From the NCBI GenBank assembly GCA_034675265.1, contig JAUCDK010000020.1, positions 1-21,599 of the forward strand: DNA of 21,599 nt, written 5' to 3'. The notes under the pieces were generated by a model. The model did not search any database. It saw nothing but the letters and a program-made list of their open reading frames with translations, and was not told the DNA's origin. The stretch comes from UBA7396 sp034675265 (GTDB taxonomy: Bacteria > Patescibacteriota > Gracilibacteria > BD1-5 > UBA6164). Position numbers and translations under genes: made by a program. Of the stretch, positions 1-9,550 are shown piece after piece. Each line of letters starts with the position of its first letter. The stretch's first letter is position 1.

Positions 1-1
1 C

Positions 2-679
2 AACAATAAATAAAAATTCTGTTGAATATAAATAAAGATTAATTTTTCAAAAAGGTGTATTTTTTTCAGGAGAAAAAGTTTCATCTTGTATTTTTATTTC
101 AGAATGCAAAAATGATTTTCCAAGTTCAATAATATTTTTATATGAAAGCGCTGACATTCATATTAAAATTCAAAATAAAACATAAATATTGTACCAACCA
201 AAAAATCAAAAAATATTTAAAAGAGTAAGAAAAATAAAAAATCCAACTCATAAAGAAGATAATATTTGAAAAGTTTTTGTTTCTGTTTGAAATCATTCTA
301 TTTTATTTAAAATAAATTTTCAAAAAGATGTGGTAATTGAAAAAATTCAAATTGGAAGAATAAGATATGATAAAATACCAAAAAATAATGAAAATCAAGC
401 TCATGTTGTTGATTCATTTAAAGAAAAAAATAATAAACATAAAACAAATAATTGAGCAAGAAAAAGTCCAACTATTTTGACTGGAGTAAATATAATTTCT
501 TTTTTTCCAAGAACGAAATGATATGCCTTATAACAAGCATACAAAATCAACATAGCAACCACATATTGAGTATATCATACAAAAGTTTCTATATGAAAAT
601 CAAAGATTTTATAATATACAAAAATAACTAATATAGAAAATACTACCAAATACAAAAGTTTCAATAAATATGAAAGCAT
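2..679 (-). CDS. Polytopic membrane protein, C-terminus beyond the window edge
   Basis: The open frame with TGA as Gly starts with ATG at 679 and runs off the left edge, leaving 226 visible residues. I see about seven hydrophobic segments, starting with an N-terminal helix of the type MLSYLLKLLYLVVFSILVIF, and then a more polar stretch near residues 190-215. No catalytic motif is visible, so I do not recognise the family. It diverges from the flippase operon and lies beside glycosyltransferases, so a role in glycan or envelope work (for example an integral-membrane glycosyltransferase) is possible, but that rests on context only. A TTTACA / TACAAT promoter pair lies upstream. The start is the first ATG after that promoter. 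No Shine-Dalgarno sequence is seen. Confidence 0.7.
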
Positions 680-707
680 AAAAAACTTTTAAAAATTAAA
701 CAATCTC

Positions 708-734
708 ATTGTACAAGAAAAATAATTTTGTAAA
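708..734 (-). promoter_or_regulatory. Putative sigma-70-type promoter for the left-edge membrane protein
   Basis: Minus-strand TTTACA (729-734) and TACAAT (708-713) are separated by 15 bp. They place the transcript start about 20-25 nt before the ATG at 679. The boxes are good, but the short spacer and AT-rich background limit confidence. Confidence 0.35.
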
Positions 735-742
735 GAAAAAAG

Positions 743-770
743 TTGAAAAAATATAGGATAAAGATAAGAT
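743..770 (+). promoter_or_regulatory. Possible promoter of the flippase / glycosyltransferase operon
   Basis: Plus-strand TTGAAA (743-748) and TAAGAT (765-770) are separated by 16 bp. They lie 30 bp before the flippase start and about 10 bp from the divergent promoter, so the two transcription units may be regulated together. The match to consensus is weak. Confidence 0.28.
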
Positions 771-800
771 AGGAAAGTATTTTTAATAGGAATGTTTATT

Positions 801-2312
801 ATGATTGACCAACACGACTCTTTAGCTGAAAAATTTTTGAAAAAATGATTCTGGCTGTATTTATTTTCTTTTATTATCGCTCCAACTTGATATTTAATCA
901 AAATTATTCTTTCAGGAGATATTTCTGTAAGTGAAATGTGAATTTTATATTGAGTAATGAGTTTAATGCTCTTAGTGACTGCATTCAATGATTTTTGAAT
1001 GACAGAGAGTTTACATAAATTTATTCCTGATTTTATCACTCAAAAAGATTATAATAAAGTAAAATCTGCTTTATTTTATGCTTTTATGATTCAAATGATT
1101 ACTGGGATTGTCATATTTTTTCTTTTTTATTTCTGAGCATGATGGGTTGCTGAACATTTTTTTAAAGAATGAAGTGCAATGAACGTAATTCAAATATTTG
1201 CATTTTTCTTTTTGTGATATAATTTTTTTCAAGTTCTCAATACTTTTTTTCTTGCAGTTCAAAATACATTTGTTCAAAAATTCACTGAATTTTGCCGTCG
1301 GTTATTTGTTTTAGGTTTTGTATTTGTTATTTATGTCTTTGATCTTGGAGATATAGAACTCTATAGTTGGGCATGGGTTTTATGATTATATTTATGAGTG
1401 ATTTTAAGTATTTTATGGTTTTATAAGAAATATTATCTTCCCTATTTAAAAGAAAGTAAAATCATTTACAATAAAGAACTTTTTTTTACTCTGTTAAAAT
1501 ATGGTTTTTTTGTATTTTTATGAGCACAAGTAAGTACTATTGTATCACAAATTGATATGCAAATGATTATTTATTTGCTTGGAACTCAAGATGCATGATA
1601 TTATAGTAATTATTTAAGTTTAATTTGAATTCCTTTTGTTGTTATTGGTCCTATTTTTTCATTTATTTTTCCTGTTTTTTCTGAAATGTATGCAAAAAAA
1701 CAAAAGGATAAAATTTTATTAATCAAGAAAATTTTACAAAAAAACTTTATTAGTATTGGATTGGCTTTTAATATTTTATTTTTTGTATTTGCTACTACTA
1801 TTTCAGTTATATTATTTGGTGAAAAATTTCTTCAATCTGGAGTGATTTTACAATATTCTATTTTATTTTTAATTTTTAATTTTTTACTTCAAATTAATTT
1901 TTCTGTTCTTGCTGCTATTTGACTCGTAAAATGGAGATTATATATTATGATTGTAGCATTAATATTTAATGCTGTTATGAATGTAATTTTAATAAAAATG
2001 TTCTGAGTAGTTTGATCAGCTCTTGCCACTTGAATAGGTTGGGTACTTATTTGGCTTGCAACAGAGATAGTTTTAAAATGATATAGAGTTGCTTTTGACT
2101 TTTTTTATATCATAAAAAATTTAATATTTTTAAGTATTTTGTGAATATGATTACATTTTTATGCTCTTCCCTTATTTACACATTTAAATAGATTTGAAAG
2201 TTTGTTATTTCTTTGAATAATAAGTTTGATTTATTTTTGATTATTTTTATTATTCAATAAAAATGAATTCAAATACTTTTTTGATGAAGTGAAAAGATTA
2301 AGGAGAGGATAA
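801..2312 (+). CDS. Wzx-like oligosaccharide flippase (MOP/PST family membrane protein)
   Basis: This 503-aa polytopic protein has about 12-14 hydrophobic helices in paired pattern and the length usual for Wzx/PST flippases of the MOP exporter superfamily. These move lipid-linked glycan units across the inner membrane. The N-terminus (a helix after FLKKGFWLYLFSFIIAPTGY) and the middle segment with an ETT-free QDAGYYSNYLSL stretch fit the family. It heads a run of glycosyltransferase genes, which supports the call. ATG 801 is preferred to the in-frame ATG at 792 because AGGA at 788-791 sits 9 nt before 801 but directly abuts 792. Many glycines are TGA. One CGG codon occurs at 1299. The exact substrate cannot be read from the sequence. 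Confidence 0.85.
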
Positions 2313-2331
2313 ATAATTATTAAAATTAAAA

Positions 2332-3132
2332 ATGACAGAAAATATAACTATTGCATTAACATCTTGTTGAAGATTTAAATCTTTAGAAAAAACTATAAAA
2401 TCAATAGAACAAACTATTGATTTATCAAAATATGAAAAAATAATGACTGAAGATTCTAAAAATGAAACACATATAAAAAAAATAAAAGAAGTAAATGAAA
2501 ATTGATTTTTGAAGTGATGGAAAATTTTTTATACTTGATGATCATGACAAACTGATTTATATAAATGTCACTATTATGCTCTAAAAAAACTTTATGAAAA
2601 CATAAATACTGACTATGTTTTCCATTGTGAAGATGATCAAATATTTAAAAAAATGAATTATAACTATTTAGAAGAATCTAAAAATATTCTTGAAGAAAAT
2701 CGAAATATTTGATTAGTATTACTCAGAGATTTAAAAAAAGATTTTTGAATAAAAAAAACATGAATTATGAAATCTCGTTATTATGAACTTTTAACAGATG
2801 AGGAATTTCATTACAATAATAAAAAGTATGTTTTTTGCACAGAGTTAAACAGTTTTTCACTACAACCTTGACTTAGAAGAACTGATGAAATGAAAAAAAT
2901 AATGTTTTGATTTGAAGATTTTGTGAATGAAGATAAAATAAGTAATAGATACAATAAATTATGACTTAAAACTATTTTAATAGAAAATGGTATTTATAAT
3001 CACATACAACCACTTTTAAACTCTACAAAAAACATTTCAAATCTCTGATTTTTTAATTTTATTTATATAACTTTAAAATGAACATTAAAATACAGAATCT
3101 GATTAGTTATTAAATTTATTAAACAAAAATAA
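2332..3132 (+). CDS. GT2-like glycosyltransferase
   Basis: The protein is 266 aa. It opens with ITIALTSCGRFKSLEKTI, the beta-1/helix-1 pattern of the GT-A nucleotide-sugar fold, and has an acidic EDD motif (residues 100-102, in a FHCEDDQIF context) at the place of the metal-binding DxD. No transmembrane segment is evident, so it is probably cytosolic and adds a sugar to the lipid-linked glycan exported by the upstream flippase. It starts 19 nt after the flippase stop. The only purine-rich AGGAGAGG (2301-2308) is inside the flippase end and too far away to be a standard ribosome site. A CGA codon lies at 2701. The donor and acceptor sugars are unknown. Confidence 0.75.
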
Positions 3133-3133
3133 T

Positions 3134-3928
3134 ATGGAAAAAATAAAACATTTTTTATTACTTGTTTTTTCATTTTTATCAGTTCCAATTTTACAAAAAT
3201 TTTGGTATTGCACATATATTTTATGACTCGCATGAATGTGATATGGATATTGAGTAAATAACCAATGACATGCAAAAAAAATTATTTATAAAAAATACTT
3301 TTCAAAAAAAGAAAATTTTATTATATTTGATGTTTGAGCAAATATATGACAGACATTAGATGAAGCTTTAAAAAGTAACTTTTCAAATTTTAAAATATAT
3401 TCATTTGAACCTCAAGAATACAATTTTAAAATTTTAGAAAGAAAATATTCTCATCTTTCAAATATTTCTCTCTATAAAATATGATTTTCTGATCAAACTT
3501 GAAAAATTGACTTTTACAAAGATATAGAATGAGATACTTGATGAACTCTTGTATTGAATACAAATAAATCCAATAAAATAAAAGAAACCATAAAAATAGA
3601 AACTATTGATAATTTTTGTGAAAAAAATAAAGTTGATACAATAAACTATTTAAAAATGGATATTGAATGATCTGAATTTAATGCTCTCATTTGAGCAAAA
3701 AATATGATAAATAAATGAAAAATCGATGCAATTGAGTTTGAATTTTTACGGCAAAATATTTCAGCTAGAGTTTTTATGAAAGATTTTTGGGATTTACTAT
3801 CAGAAAAATATGAATTTTATAGAATACTTCCCCATAATATTTATAAAATTGACTCATATTCACATCTATTAGAAATTTATTGTTTATCCAACTTTGTTTG
3901 TCTAAAAAAATGATTAAAGAAAAAATAG
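3134..3928 (+). CDS. FkbM-family SAM-dependent methyltransferase
   Basis: The 264-aa protein carries the FkbM pattern. SAM loop DVGANIGQ spans residues 66-73. It is followed by YSFEP (acidic residue for the ribose), a KMDIEGSE motif, and a C-terminal FMKDFWDLLSEKYEFYRILP segment typical of the family. Both glycines of the SAM loop are TGA (3335 and 3347), which is strong direct support for TGA as Gly. An N-terminal hydrophobic stretch (residues 6-40) may anchor it to the membrane. FkbM enzymes O-methylate small molecules and glycans, and among these transferases it most likely methylates a sugar of the surface glycan. It starts 1 nt after the upstream stop and overlaps the next gene by 19 nt, so translation is probably coupled. 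Confidence 0.85.
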
Positions 3929-4881
3929 TAAATATTTTTATACCTAAAAATATTATTGAAAAAATTCTACAGTGAACATATCCAATTCAGTTAAAAATTA
4001 TTATTTTTCTTATGGATATTACAAGAAGCCTTAGATATTATATAAAATATAAGGGGAAATTTAAGTGACTACAAAATATTGAATGATTACAAGAATATAA
4101 TATTTCAAAAGAAAGTTTTGATTGAAATTTAAAAAAAGACTGAATTTCAGCTTACTCAAGATTAAAAAATGCTTGAGATTTTATTGTTCCTACCATAGAA
4201 TCAGCTATAGAATACTTTGATGAATTTATTTTAGTTGAAAATGGTTCAACTGATGATACTGTAGAAAAATGTAAATATTTACAGAAAAAATATCCAGAAA
4301 AAGTAAAATTCTATAAATATCTTCCAGAAATATTTCCTTTATTTTCTGAAGAATTTAAAAAATGTCCAGAAAATTCAGTACATAATTTTGCTTATATGTC
4401 TAATTATACTTTATCAAAAGTAAATTATAAATATGCTTTAAAAATAGATGATGATCAAATATTTATTTTTAAAAATGTTGAAAAAATACTAAAAAGAATA
4501 AAGGAAATTTGAATTAATAATTTTATTATTTCTCCATTAATTAATATCCAAAATTCAGAATGAAAATTTGTTCTATGAAACGATAATTATAGATCTACAT
4601 TTGCTGGATTATTTTCAGATATATGATTTCATAAAATATCTCCAAGAATATTTTTTCATTCAAACTGAATAACAGAATGATATGTTCATAATTTCATTTC
4701 AATACTATGACCAATCACTTTTTTACATCTAAAGTTATTAAAACCATGAAAATGATTTAATAATTATCACAAAAATTGAACTAATTATTTAGAAAATAAT
4801 TATAAATCTAACAAGTTTATTGAATTAGATAAAAAATATCTGAAATTACTTCATAAATATTGAATACATGAGAATTGATAA
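3910..4881 (+). CDS. GT2-family glycosyltransferase (tandem copy 1)
   Basis: The protein is 323 aa. After a variable N-terminal segment of about 75 residues comes the GT2 start ISAYSRLKNAGDFIVPTI, then VENGSTDDTVEKC (nucleotide-sugar binding) and a DDD triad at residues 180-182 for the metal and donor. It is clearly paralogous to the next gene: both share FKGLQNIEG, YNISKESFD and SKVNYKY blocks. The ATG lies inside the end of the methyltransferase gene (19-nt overlap), and its own end overlaps the next start by 14 nt. It probably acts in the cytoplasm on the same glycan as its neighbours; the sugar specificity is unknown. Confidence 0.85.
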
Positions 4882-5833
4882 AATAATTGATAAAATAACA
4901 AAAGTAATTTTTAAACCAGAAATTATTGATAATATTTTAGAAAATAAAGTTACATTAAAAATTAAATTATTTTCACTACTTATTTCATTTAAAAAAATAC
5001 TTCTTTTAATAAAAAAATGAAAGTTTAAATGACTTCAAAATATTGAATGAATAGAAAAATATAATATATCTAAAGAAAGTTTTGATTCTAAAAATAAAAA
5101 GGAGTGAGTTTCAGCTATTGCTCGACTAAAAAATTGAGATGAATTTTTAGAAAAATGTTTGCTTTCTATAATAAATTATTTAGATGAGATTATTTTATTG
5201 GTAGATATAAATTGAACAGATAAAACAAACGAAATCTGTATTAATTTATCAAAAAAATATCCAAATAAATTTAAATATTATGATTATGATCCTATAGTGT
5301 ATCCTTGAAATCATGAATTGTATTCCGAAACACCTGATAATTCGGTACATTCACTATCATATTTTTATAATTATTGTTTAAGTAAGGTGAATTATAAATA
5401 TGTAATGAAACTTGATGATGATATGTTAGTTTTAGATGAAAATTTTAAAGAAATGGTAAATTTAGTAAAAAACAAATCTCCGAATTATTTTTTAGCACTC
5501 CCTCAAATTAATGTTTCTAAAAATGAAAAGTGAGATTTTGCTATTGCAAATAAATTCCTACATTCTGGAATTGCATGACTTTTTTGAGATCATTGAATAT
5601 TTCCGATATCAAATAAAACTTATTTTTTTAATGATATTTGATGTGAAAATTTAATTATGCCTTATTTTATAAGATATTGAAAATTAAGCTTTTTACATCT
5701 AAAAAATATTAAATCTGACTGATGATTAAAAAATTACTCAGGCTACTGAGCTGAATATGTGAAAGAACTTTTAAAATGAACTAGTTTTAAAGAAATCCCT
5801 GAAAAATACAAAAAACATCTAGAAAATATCTAG
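4868..5833 (+). CDS. GT2-family glycosyltransferase (tandem copy 2)
   Basis: The 321-aa paralogue of the preceding gene has the same architecture: VSAIARLKNGDEFLEKCL, then VDINGTDKTNEIC, then DDD at residues 183-185 followed by MLVLDEN. The NGS/T motif is slightly altered relative to copy 1 (NGT instead of NGST), so donor use may have diverged. A CGA codon at 5123 sits where copy 1 has AGA (4159), which supports CGA as arginine. This is the last gene of the plus-strand operon. Its TAG stop (5831-5833) lies in the stem of a terminator and overlaps the stop of the convergent GT4 gene. Confidence 0.85.
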
Positions 5834-5841
5834 ATGTTTTT
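5811..5841. terminator. Bidirectional terminator shared by convergent operons
   Basis: A perfect 13-bp inverted repeat (5811-5823 with 5829-5841) encloses a 5-nt loop and has A- and T-tracts on the outer sides, so it can end transcripts from either direction. The central palindrome CTAG (5830-5833) supplies the TAG stop for both converging genes. The hairpin is therefore coding on both strands. Confidence 0.8.
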
Positions 5842-6936
5842 TAGTAAAGTATTCCATTTTTCAACATTATTTTCAAATGAAAATCTTTTAAAATCATATT
5901 TATGATTTTGTTTTTTTAGATTATAAATATCTATTAATGATTTTTCTAAAAGTTCTATATTATCATTTTCAACTAAAATAATATTTTTTATTTTTTCATA
6001 TTTATCAAAATTATTTCATCATAATATTTCTATTGGACCACTAGGACATTTTGTTGAAATAATTGGTAAATTACAAGCCATAGCCTCAATTAAAACAAGT
6101 CAAAATCACTCAAATCTACTACTTAAAACAAAACAATCAGATTTATTTAAGTATTTATAAACATTTTCTTTATTTCAAAGTAAATAAATATTTTTATTGT
6201 TTAAATTATTTATGAGATTAATATACTCTACTTTTAATTCTCAATCTCATAAAATAATAAGTTGTGCCTCAGGATAATTTTTATTAAATTTATCAAATGC
6301 TTTTATTAAACTATCTTGTCATTTTTGATAAGTTAATCTTCAAATATTTATAAAAGTAAATTTATTAAAATCGAAATCTGTCACTTCTTCATTTTTTAAT
6401 AAATCTATCTTTTCTAAATCAATTGAATTATAAATAATTTCAAGTTTATTTTTATAAAAAGAGTAAATATGTAAAAAAGTATTATATTCCTCTGTTGATA
6501 TTAAAATTACCTTATCAAGTTTCTTAAGTAAAAATATTAAAATATTCTTAATATATTTTGGCCAAATTCAAATTGTAGTATGTACTACCCCAATAGTTTT
6601 TGATCTATTTCAGAACAAAATTTTACTGATAGATACTACCATATAAAAAAAATCTCATTGTCAGATAATGATATCTATTTTTTCTCTTTTACAATATTTT
6701 GAAACTTTATATCATAAACGAAAAAGTGATATAATTTTTTTTATTCAAAATCAAAAAATAAATTCTTCATTTAAAGAAACTATTTTTCATTTATAATCAT
6801 TCCTTGGTGTCCTGTCTTGTAATACTAAGTGAGTAAAATCATATCATTTTTCTACTAATCCTATACTCAAATTTGCTTGAACATTTTCGACTCATCATCA
6901 AATTTTAATTGATTCAAATAATGATACTATTTTCAT
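5830..6936 (-). CDS. GT4-family glycosyltransferase
   Basis: The 368-aa protein has the GT-B fold signature of GT4 enzymes. The N-terminal motif is ESIKIGGGVENV (glycine-rich, acceptor side). The C-terminal domain starts with FINIGRLTYQKGQD, followed by LIILGDGEL and the donor-binding motif EGFGLVLIEAMA (an E-x7-E pattern near residues 273-282), then CPSGPIEIL. It transfers sugars from nucleotide donors in a retaining manner and probably acts at the inner face of the membrane. It starts 1 nt after the stop of the other GT4 gene, so the two form one unit. Three consecutive TGA codons encode the GGG of the N-terminal motif. Its TAG stop lies in the shared terminator. Confidence 0.88.
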
Positions 6937-6937
6937 C

Positions 6938-8095
6938 CTACAACTTATTATACAAACTAAAATATTTTTTAATATTCTCACTCCAATCAAATATTTCTTT
7001 TACAAAATTATACGATTTTCAAGTCCTATTTTTATAATCTGAAATAGCTATCTCTAATCCATTTTGAATAGATTCTATATTTCACTTTTCAACAATAATT
7101 AAATCATTTTTATCAGAAATTTCTTTTGTTCCACCAACATTAGTTGCCACAACTACACATTTTGATAAAAGTCATTCTAAAACAACTGTTGGTAATCATT
7201 CTTGATAACTAGGATTCACTAAAATATCACATCCTCATAAAAAATATTTCACTTCTTCTCTAGAAAGCATTCACAAAAACTTTATATTGTCATTTGTTCA
7301 CACTAAATCTTCTAAAACTTGTTTCTCATCACCATCACCAGCAATTTCCAAAACAATGTTTGGATATTTTTTTTCTAAGTTTTTAAAAGCTTCTATAAGT
7401 AAATCAACTCATTTTAATTTTACTAATCTTCCTACAAATCCTATTTTAATAATTTCATTATTTTCTATTTTTATACCAGGAACAAAATTTATTCCATTAT
7501 AAATTACCTCAATTTCCCTATTTATAAATCCTTTCTGAATAAAATTTTTACATCCTTCACTTATAGCAACAATTTTATCACATTTTTTAAAAATCCATTT
7601 TCCAATAATTTTATCATAAAAATATGCTATTTTACTTTTAAAATTACTCGATAATTTTACATAATCACTTCCATGTTCTATATGAACCCATTTTTGCTTA
7701 GTAAATTTTGAAAAAACTCCTCATAAAAAACTCGATAAAAAAAATCTTGTATGAGTTTGGATGATTCCATTTCTTAATTCTTTCAAAAATAAAATTTCCC
7801 AAAATATTTTTTTCCAAAACTTCGGAACTGGAAAATTAGAAATAATATCAAAACTCGGCAATAAATAAACCTTATATCAATTATTATAATATCAAATAAT
7901 TTCTTGTTTTTTATTTTTTATAAGATTTTTTTCCTCAAATTGAGATATATCTTGGCCAACATCAAAAATAATGTTTATAACATCTCAAAAACCACTTTTC
8001 ACATAGAAATATGATAACTCCTCAGCAACCGTTTCAAGTCATCATTTATGTGGTGGAAAATATGGAAGAAACTGAATAATATTTATTTTGTTCAT
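6938..8095 (-). CDS. GT4-family glycosyltransferase
   Basis: The protein is 385 aa with the full GT4 layout: FPPHKGGLETVAEELS near the N-terminus, HIEHGSDYV, then IGFVGRLVKLKGVDLLIEAF, LEIAGDGDE and EGLPTVVLEGLLS (E-x7-E near residues 298-306), ending before VVATNVGGTKEI. It presumably adds a sugar to the same surface glycan. The ATG at 8095 is the first in frame and lies 15 nt downstream of a terminator hairpin. No convincing promoter of its own fits in that gap, so it may depend on read-through from the grpE unit. No Shine-Dalgarno sequence is visible. Confidence 0.88.
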
Positions 8096-8110
8096 ATAAT
8101 AAATAAAACA

Positions 8111-8130
8111 AAAGCTAGTTTCCTAGCTTT
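8111..8130 (-). terminator. Terminator of the grpE / phosphomannomutase-like unit
   Basis: An 8-bp stem (8111-8118 with 8123-8130) has a loop that reads GAAA on the minus strand, a stable GNRA tetraloop, and is followed on that strand by a T-rich tract. The TAG stop of the upstream gene (8125-8123) is inside the stem. Confidence 0.65.
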
Positions 8131-8869
8131 CAGAAATTAAGCTCTCAATATATCTTTTCGTATCTTCAACAGAAAATACTCTTTTTGATGTTACTCAAAT
8201 CTCAAGTGGTGGATAATCATTTCCACCAGGAAATACAGCATCACCAACAAAAATCATTTCATTTAATGAAATTCAAGAAACTTCTGATAACTTTCTGATT
8301 CAATACGCTTTATCAACTCATTCTCTTGTAATATCAATTGAAGTCGAACCAGCAACTAAAACATTAAATCCTTTTAAATCAGGTAACATATAATCCCTAA
8401 TTTGTTTTCTCTTTGAAAAATCAGGATCATATTTTTCTTTTTCTTCAATAGGAGCTTCTTGGCCTAAAGTCGAAATAGTAATTTGAGTCATTCTATCCTC
8501 AACCATTTCTCACCAAAGTCTTTCAGGTTTTAGATTTAATTTCTCAATAGCATTATTTAAAACATTTATAATATGTTCTTTTTCTTCTTTTGCTAAATCA
8601 AGAGAATATTCTTTTTGCCAAGCTCCATTTCTATACAAATACATTGCAGTAGAACAAGTTGGACAAACATATAATTTTTCCAATAAATTTTTATCTTCAC
8701 CTAAATGAGGTAAAACTTGTTTTTGAAATAATTCATATTTTCCTCAAGAAATAATAGCAACTTGATATTTTCACAATAATTTTTTAAAAAGTTCCACCAT
8801 TTCTCCATCCATTTTTCCTTTTGATGGAGTGAGCGTTCCATCCATATCAAAAGCTATCAATTTAAACAT
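8123..8869 (-). CDS. HAD-IIB phosphatase, eukaryotic-type phosphomannomutase-like
   Basis: The 248-aa protein opens with AFDMDGTLTPSKGKM, where Asp8 and Asp10 are the HAD nucleophile and acid/base. It has AIISGGKYE (motif II), a cap domain with a paired CPTC, a TLGQEAPIEEKEKYDPDFSKRKQIR segment much like the cap of eukaryotic phosphomannomutases, and a C-terminal VGDAVFPGGNDYP (metal-binding motif IV). That last motif and the length are typical of PMM1/PMM2-type enzymes, which interconvert mannose-6- and mannose-1-phosphate for GDP-mannose. That would supply the adjacent glycosyltransferases. A plain sugar phosphatase is the alternative. It lies 28 nt after grpE and is probably co-transcribed. 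Confidence 0.75.
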
Positions 8870-8897
8870 AATTCACAAAATTTAAATGTATAAAATA

Positions 8898-9431
8898 TTA
8901 CGCACCAACAATTACTTTTGCAACTCTTAAAACTCTCTCGCCAAGCATATACCCTTTTTCAAATTCATCAACAATTTTTCAAGGATTTTCAGATGGAATT
9001 TGAGTCATAACTTCATGTAAATCAGGATTTACCTCCTCTCAAAGTGAAACATATGGAGTTACTCATAACGCTTCTAAATCTCTTTTTAAAGATTTTTCTA
9101 AAACTAAAACTCATTCATAAATTACCCCCTTTTTTTGATCTTCTGGAGTATTTTTTATCATTCTTTCTAAATCATCTACTCTTGGTAAAATCTTTTTTAA
9201 AATATCATGTTTTAGAAAAAACATCATATCTTGTCTATCTCTTTCACTTCTCATTTTAAAGTTTTGATAATCGGCTTGAGTTCTTGCCAAATTTTCTTTT
9301 AATCTGAGTATTTCCTCATTTTCATTTTGTTTTTCTGGCACTCATTCATCCATATTCAAAGCTTCTTCTTGTAAATCTTGGAATTCATTATCTAAAATTT
9401 CTTCATTTGTATTTTCATCATATTGTGTCAT
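8898..9431 (-). CDS. grpE: GrpE, nucleotide exchange factor of DnaK
   Basis: The 177-aa protein has a long acidic N-terminus, a predicted coiled coil (residues 45-105, with TQADYQNFKMRSERDRQDM and LPRVDDLERMIKN, hallmarks of GrpE) and the C-terminal beta domain ending EFEKGYMLGERVLRVAKVIV. GrpE releases ADP from the DnaK chaperone in the cytosol. Glycines in the beta domain are coded by TGA, for example before VTPYVSL and in SENPGKIV. dnaK and dnaJ are not in the window, so this is an orphan copy of the usual heat-shock operon gene, and no CIRCE repeat lies upstream. A TTGAAA / TATAAT pair precedes it. The next gene follows after 28 nt. Confidence 0.93.
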
Positions 9432-9467
9432 AAACTATCTATTGGTTAAAAAATAAATCATATAACT

Positions 9468-9494
9468 ATTATATGAAAATAATATTTATTTCAA
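9468..9494 (-). promoter_or_regulatory. Putative promoter of grpE
   Basis: Minus-strand TTGAAA (9489-9494) and a perfect TATAAT (9468-9473) with a 15-bp spacer predict a leader of about 30 nt before the ATG at 9431. The 119-bp grpE-xth gap must also hold the xth promoter, but I see only a weak candidate there (TTGATT at 9496 with TACACT at 9517). Confidence 0.4.
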
Positions 9495-9550
9495 CTTGAT
9501 TTTAACTAAAAATCCTTACACTAAAAATAATTATTTTTTAATAAAATCAT

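Noticed and set aside
689..1277. Two minus-strand frames in the flippase region
   Set aside because: They overlap the well-supported flippase coding sequence and consist of low-complexity Lys/Asn/Ile.
801..5833. Dense in-frame TGA codons that would make the genes look like pseudogenes
   Set aside because: With TGA as glycine the frames are continuous and TGA falls at conserved glycines; decay would not hit only those sites.
7287..7502. Open frame on the plus strand opposite the GT4 gene, and similar ones at 9044-9259, 12224-12439, 14384-14587, 15024-15215 and 16564-16791
   Set aside because: Each lies antisense to a longer gene with recognisable motifs, and their peptides show no domain; they are shadows of AT-rich antisense sequence.
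9432..9550. CIRCE-type or other heat-shock operator upstream of grpE
   Set aside because: No TTAGCACTC / GAGTGCTAA inverted repeat is present; only a sigma-70-like pair.
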